64,000 nucleotides of DNA from Zeugodacus cucurbitae (lineage: Eukaryota; Arthropoda; Insecta; Diptera; Tephritidae). Both the position numbers and the translations under genes were made by a program. A model generated the notes under the pieces. That model saw nothing but the letters and a program-made list of their open reading frames with translations. It made no database searches and was not told where the DNA came from. Location of the stretch: NCBI RefSeq assembly GCF_028554725.1, contig NC_071669.1:3363501-3427500 (forward strand), read 5' to 3'. Shown one piece after another: positions 58,911 through 64,000 of this stretch (positions are counted from its first letter, which is position 1; each line of letters starts with the position of its first letter).

Positions 58911-60499
58911 GTTATATATTCATGTTTTTTTTTCTATTCGAAGTCAATTAAGGCATTTTCAACATTCTATACAAATTTAGCATAACTATTTTCGGAAATT
59001 TCAATCAATTATATAATTAAGCAATTTACGCAAGTTTTTGTATAAAAAAAATTACACAAAAGCACCAAATAAGCAATCCAACACATTGCCACAAATCACC
59101 GCAGTGCACTACAAAACATTTAAATAAGTCGCCGTTAATAGGTTTAAATGAACCCCGAACAATTGGGGAAAACAAACCAAAAAAAAAAAAACAAAATTTC
59201 GAATATTTATGTTTTTGTTTTTGCGAAAAATATTTATTATTATGTATGCAGCCGCTTTGGAGTGTATGGCAATTTGGAAATTACTATTTTAATGGCAACC
59301 GCATATTAATAAATATTTTAACAACCAAAAACTCATTATACAAAATATGCGACGCACAACACAACACAACAGTCATAACCATAAATATGCATACCAACAA
59401 CAAAGACAACAACAAATCATCATTGTAAATTCAAACATAAAACATAAAAAATTAGAGAAATGCGAAAATCGTTTATTAGTTGGTAGAGTGCGTGTGCATG
59501 AGTGTTGGTGTGTGCAACACATCATAAATAAATAAATGAAGCAGTGTGCCCTAACGGTGGCGGTATTTGGGGGTGCAACATAAAATGGCAATAACGACGC
59601 AATAATAATCGAAATAATGAAAAGTGCCGCAAATTAAAGCCAAATAATTATTTGACAACCGCCAACTACAGGCAACAACAACAAGCAACGAAAGAAACAA
59701 ATATGGCTGGCACAAATGATGTTGCAACAACAACAACAATACAATGGCGGCAGGTTATGTTGCCGGAAAATGCGATTGCAAACTCATTTCGGCAATTCGA
59801 CCATTAAAAAGTGGTAAAAAGTTGCGTCATAATGCAACAACAATAACAACAACAACAGCATATATTTATATAGAAACATAAAAGCAGTTAACTGTATGTA
59901 CATATTTTTGGAAGCCGTGGCAGGAAAATGTGGCAGGAGTTCACAGGGCGCCAAAGTGGGGCGCACGAAAACTTTGCCAGCATTCCTGTCAAAATATGTA
60001 CAACAACAGCAAACAGTTGTGCTTGCAACACACACACATATAGACGACACATGCTAGCAGGCACCCCGCAGCTTTTTCGGGGATCACGGCAAAACATTTA
60101 TGAGTCACACAATTCAACGTAAATGACTCAACAATTGTTGCCGAAACTGTCAACTGCGCGGCAGACAACAACAAAAATAAATAAATTTTACAACAACAAA
60201 AATATATTGCATGTGGAAAAAACAACAAAATATATAAAATTAGAGTTGCCAAATATGCGCGCGACACACACCAGCACACGAGTATACCACGTCTAACGGT
60301 ACTAAGCATATGCGACAATTGACAGCCGCAGTGTGGGTATTTGCTGGAAAAATTAAAGCGACAAAAAGTTGTCAAATATTTTCGCTAACAATAGCTGTCA
60401 GCGCGTAGTCACGGGCTTGTTTACAGTTAGAATACTTACAAATATACATATGTGAAAAAGTACGAGGGTTGCTGTTTTAGAGTCCTAACTACTCGTTTG
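58911..60499. other. non-coding CAA-rich block
   Basis: No supportable gene. It contains many CAA/ACA runs (59360-59420, 59670-59690, 59728-59745, 59835-59860, 60165-60235) and A-runs. Minus-strand frames (59784-60050, 59989-60375) are Cys/Leu-rich by composition. Confidence 0.6.
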
Positions 60500-61690
60500 A
60501 TAAGCTCGATAAGCTTTATTTATATAACTCTCTCAGTTTGATCTACTAACTCGAGTTTATGAGAAATTTTGGAGTCTAGCATTAAACACTCTTCTCTTAT
60601 AAGGTGTTTACCAAGCAAATATTTGCTTTAACTTTGCCTTGAACACCATTTATTTTACTATTTAAGTAGTCATAACTCGTGTTTTCGAAAAAAGAATTGA
60701 GAATTTTCGAGAAACTCGACAATACTGGTGGTGATTTCAGAGTCCTTTAACTTATATTTACACAAGGAAAACTGCTTATTCAACTCAGAGTTTCTTAAAC
60801 ACTCTTATAAATACATAAACTCGAGTTTTACAGATAAAAAAGCACTTTTTAAATAGCCCAGTGCAAGCATTTGATATACTTTAAATATAAAAACCTTTAA
60901 CTCAAGTTTGGGGTCTCTTAAATACTGTAATGGGATTTACTTTAGAGTTCTTTATAAACAAAAAACCTTAAACTCGGGTTTATTGAAATTTTGGTGTTTA
61001 CCATTAAGCATTAACTGCATATGGATAGTTTCAATCAAATATTCAAATTAACTTTGCCTTAAACACCATTTATTTTAGTGTTTAAGTAGATATAACTCGT
61101 GTTTTCGAAAAAATTGAGAATTTTCCTCTGATATCTGATTTGACAGTTCATTAAGTTATATGTACACAAAGAAAATTACTATTAAACTCAGAGTTTCTTA
61201 AACATTACAATAAATACTTAAACTCGAGTTTTTCAGATAAAAAAGAACTTCTTAAATAGCCCAGTGCAAGCATTTGATATATTTTAAATATAAAAACCTT
61301 TAACTCAAGTTTAGGGTCTCTTAAACACCGTAATTAAATTTACTTTAGAGTTCTTCTTAAACAAAAAACCTTAAACTCGAGTTTGAGGCTTAAAAGAACA
61401 TTCTTGAATAGCTCAGTGAAAACATTTGAAATTTTTTTAGTCTAAAAATCTTAAACTTAAGTTAATAGCGGACTGAAGGTCCCTCAAACACTGTAATAGG
61501 ATTTCCTTTAGTGTTTTTTATAAACAAAAATCCTTAAACTCGAGTTGGAGGCTTAAAAGGACATTATTCAGTAGTCCAATTAATACATTTGATAGTTTTT
61601 CCTGTAAACTAAAAACTTTAAACTCGAGAGTTCCTTAAACATATAAGATGAGAGTTCTTTATAATAAAAAGCACTCGAGTGTATGAGTGA
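60500..61690. repeat. satellite array with AAACTCGAGTTT palindrome, about 403-bp period
   Basis: CTCGAG lies at 60550, 60820, 61223, 61376, 61539, 61623 and 61674. The segment from 60820 (palindrome, AGATAAAAAAG, TTAAATAGCCCAGTGCAAGC, AAAAACCTTTAACTCAAGTT, GGGTCTCTTAAA) recurs from 61223, a step of 403 bp. Words TTTACCATTAAGCA, TTAACTTTGCCTTAAACACC and ATAACTCGTGTTTTCGAAAA are repeated. It shares palindrome, CCATTAAG and TTAAACACCATTT words with the 15.4-17.7 kb array. Confidence 0.9.
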
Positions 61691-62699
61691 CGAAAACATA
61701 TTAACACTACACTTTCCAGTATGAGAGAATACCTTGTGATGGCATTTCGTTCATGGTTACCAGCGATAGTTTATTACATCTCTGGAAAAGTATTGGTTTA
61801 TTCTATATAGCTGGAGACTAAACTCGAATCAGTTTAGTTGAAATCTTTTTAATTAATATTACCCACATTTGAAATGCCAACAGAATCAAAAGAACAGAGT
61901 ATGGTACTTCAGGATGCCGACAGTAAAGCTAGAAGTTGAAGTTTGACTTGATCTAAACTACAATATTTGGAGTGTGTTAGAGATCTACTAAATTGTATTT
62001 CATATTAAAGGCTTTACCGATCATGAATCCCACGTCCAAAAATAAAAACAAGCACAAATTAAGAATTTTCGCGAATTCTGAAAAGCTTTGCCACAAAAAT
62101 TGTCCGCATTAATTAAGCAACTTCGCCCAGCCATCAACAGTTTATATTTTGCATATTTTACTCACTGCTCTATTTCGTTAATAAAAAAGACATACTCCAA
62201 TTTGTACACACACATATATATCCACGAAACATGCTTAATTATTGTATTATGTAAGCACAGTGCTGCAATTTCAACGTTGACAAGCAGCAACAAGGACAAA
62301 GTTTATTGCTGCGGCATTCAACAGTCAAAAAGTATATAATTCATGCAACTTTTTTCATGCATTCCAGCATTTATATGAGCTTTGAGCAGAAAGAAAAAAA
62401 TATAAAAAATATAAATAAATTTTAAATAAAATCGTAATAGAAAGCAACAACAAAATGGCACTCGTAATTAGAGTGGAAAGTTGGTCAAAAAAGCAAAGAG
62501 AGAGGTATTTTTGAGTAAATGTATGGAAAAATTGAGGTTTTTCCGGTAGAGAGGGTTTGAATGAGTCGAGATAAATACAGGTCTGTAACTAGAACTGCTT
62601 CTGGTCTAAAATTTAATTAGTCGGTCGTCTTTGGATTTATATCAATATTTTGTAAAGTTGGTACTAAAGAGAGCAGCGCTATGTCTCAGACAAACACTC
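61691..62699. other. non-coding spacer between two satellite blocks
   Basis: No supportable gene and no repeat units of the flanking arrays; AT-rich with a short CA/TA piece at about 62205-62220. Confidence 0.55.
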
Positions 62700-63730
62700 C
62701 AATGAAAACCCTTGAGAGTTGCTTATAAACAAGTAAACTTAAACTCGAGTGTGAGGCGTAAAAAATGCTATTTTAAAGGACTCCAAGAGAATGCTTGATT
62801 GTTCTGTATAATCTAGATCTTGGAGTTTAACCAATTTGTGGTGTGTTGAGAGTTCCGTAAACAGCAAATGGTGTCTTCTCGGGAGTTTTTTAAACAAAAC
62901 ATCGTAAACTCGAGTTTGTGGCATAAAAAAGGCTATTTTAAAGGGCTCCAAGAGAACTCTTGATAGTTTTGTACAAGCTGGAATCCTTAAACTCAAGTTT
63001 GTTACGAGTTGAGAGCTCTTTATATAATTCAAAGGGGTTTTCACCCGAATTCCTTATTAACTCGAGTTTGTGGCGAAAAAATACTATTTTAAAGAGCTCA
63101 ATGAGCCCTTTTGATATTTTTTTTTTATAATCTGGAAAGTTATAATTCAAGTTTGTAACGCGTTAAGATTTTCTTAAATACACCAATAGGATTTTGTCGG
63201 GATTCCTTTGTAAACAATATTCCTTAAACTCGAGTTTGTGGCGTAAAAGGGCTACAAGAAAACTTTTGATAGTCGTGTATAATCTAGAAACTTTAAACTT
63301 AAATTTGTGTTGTATTCAGAGTTCCTTAAATAACCCAATGGGGGTTTCTCGGTTTTTATTAACAAAAATCCCTAAACACGAGTTTATGAGCGACGAAAAC
63401 TTATAAATTGAACTAGTCAGTTAAAAAATGTTTTGAACTCATTTATTTGTAATTCTAGATGCATTTCTGTCCTAAATCTGACGTTAGTTGGGACCTCAAA
63501 TGACAGTTGGTGGCGTTGAGAGTTCCTTAAATACCACAAAGGGGTTTTATCACTTTTTTTTATAAACAAAAAACCTTTAACTCGAGTTTCTGGGCGAAAA
63601 AAACATATACATTGAACTAGTCAATTAAAAATCTGTTTTGAATTAGTTTGAGATTAGTATATTTCTCTCTTAAAACTGACATTTGAGCTTACTTGGTAGC
63701 TTAAAGGAGAGTTGGTGGCATAGAAAAGTG
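62700..63730. repeat. satellite array with AAACTCGAGTTTGTGGCG units, about 160-bp period
   Basis: CTCGAG lies at 62744, 62909, 63061, 63229 and 63581 (with ACACGAGTTT at 63376), stepping by 165, 152 and 168 bp at first. Each is followed by TGTGGCGTAAAA, a GCTATTTTAAAG word and CTCCAAGAGAA.TCTTGATAG. Then come CTTAAACTCAAGTTTGT, GAGTTCCTTAAA and GGGGTTTT. Units decay toward the right. Confidence 0.9.
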
Positions 63731-64000
63731 TCAGTCCGCAGACTAGTTGGGTATATTGACCATTGTAGTTGGAAAGTAGATCAAAAATAGTTGATTTCAC
63801 TACAGGGTGTATATATTTTGGATGATTATTTTAAATTGGAATGCCAAAATTTGTGGTTCTCGGAACTTACCGTAATAAAATAAATTAGTTTGCTAACATT
63901 AAATAGTTTCAAAATTATATGCAAATATATATTTCTATGAAATCACAGAAAAATATTTTTGTTTTAATTTTTACATATACATTTTATTGGAAAATTTTGA
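63731..64000. other. non-coding, window end, no feature seen
   Basis: AT-rich sequence beyond the last satellite unit; no motif recognised. Confidence 0.5.

Overview
The window reads as non-coding nuclear DNA from a higher fly (Diptera), most likely a tephritid fruit fly. It is AT-rich and full of CAA/TTG trinucleotide runs, TA/CA microsatellites and degenerate tandem arrays. Its mobile elements are all of insect type: three mariner copies (DD34D), one rosa-like mariner relative (DD41D), non-LTR retrotransposon tails and a DINE-1/Helentron-like element. The tephritid assignment is an inference from overall sequence style and these families. No sequence here names a species.

I found no host protein-coding gene, rRNA, tRNA or CRISPR array that I can support. 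The longer open frames are either composition-driven (T-rich or CAA-rich DNA read as hydrophobic or poly-N/Q protein) or remnants of transposase and reverse transcriptase. The window could be intergenic or the inside of a very long intron.

The layout is a mosaic. Single-copy-looking blocks rich in CAA/TTG and in TTGCATGC/GTGGCATGC words (about 1-1740, 3480-5030, 7110-9290, 10.4-12.5 kb, 12.8-15.3 kb, 17.7-24.5 kb, 25.3-27.7 kb, 29.5-32.4 kb, 33.6-36.2 kb, 37.5-42.5 kb, 54.6-56.7 kb, 58.9-60.5 kb) alternate with tandem-repeat blocks. The tandem blocks have periods of 53, 59, 111, 118, 123, 134, 140, 154, about 160, about 200, 235, 246, 270-290 and 400-490 bp. The largest (15.36-17.73 kb) and a pair near the right end (60.5-61.7 and 62.7-63.7 kb) share a palindromic core, TTAAACTCGAGTTTA, and further flanking words. 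They therefore look like one satellite family found twice, about 43 kb apart.

Mobile elements, left to right: RTE-like LINE tail (2.0-2.46 kb, +); mariner copy 1 (5.56-6.66 kb, +) fused to an inverted pair of a 123-bp repeat; Jockey/R1-like LINE tail with a 12-bp target-site duplication (27.74-28.13 kb, +); RTE-like LINE tail with a 14-bp duplication, nested in a tandem array (28.81-29.22 kb, +); mariner copy 2 (32.43-33.56 kb, +); mariner copy 3 (36.45-37.44 kb, -) inside an older repeat; a Jockey/R1-like LINE end with duplicated 3' UTR (45.74-46.63 kb, +); another ending in CCTAA repeats (48.39-49.0 kb, +), directly invaded by an internally deleted rosa-like element with a TA duplication (49.0-49.93 kb, -); an RTE-like LINE 3' third with a stop in its YADD motif (53.40-54.58 kb, -); and a Helentron-like element with regular 154-bp central repeats (57.56-58.91 kb). 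None can encode a complete active protein, so there is no gene system acting together here. The interest lies in repeat birth, nesting and shared satellite motifs.
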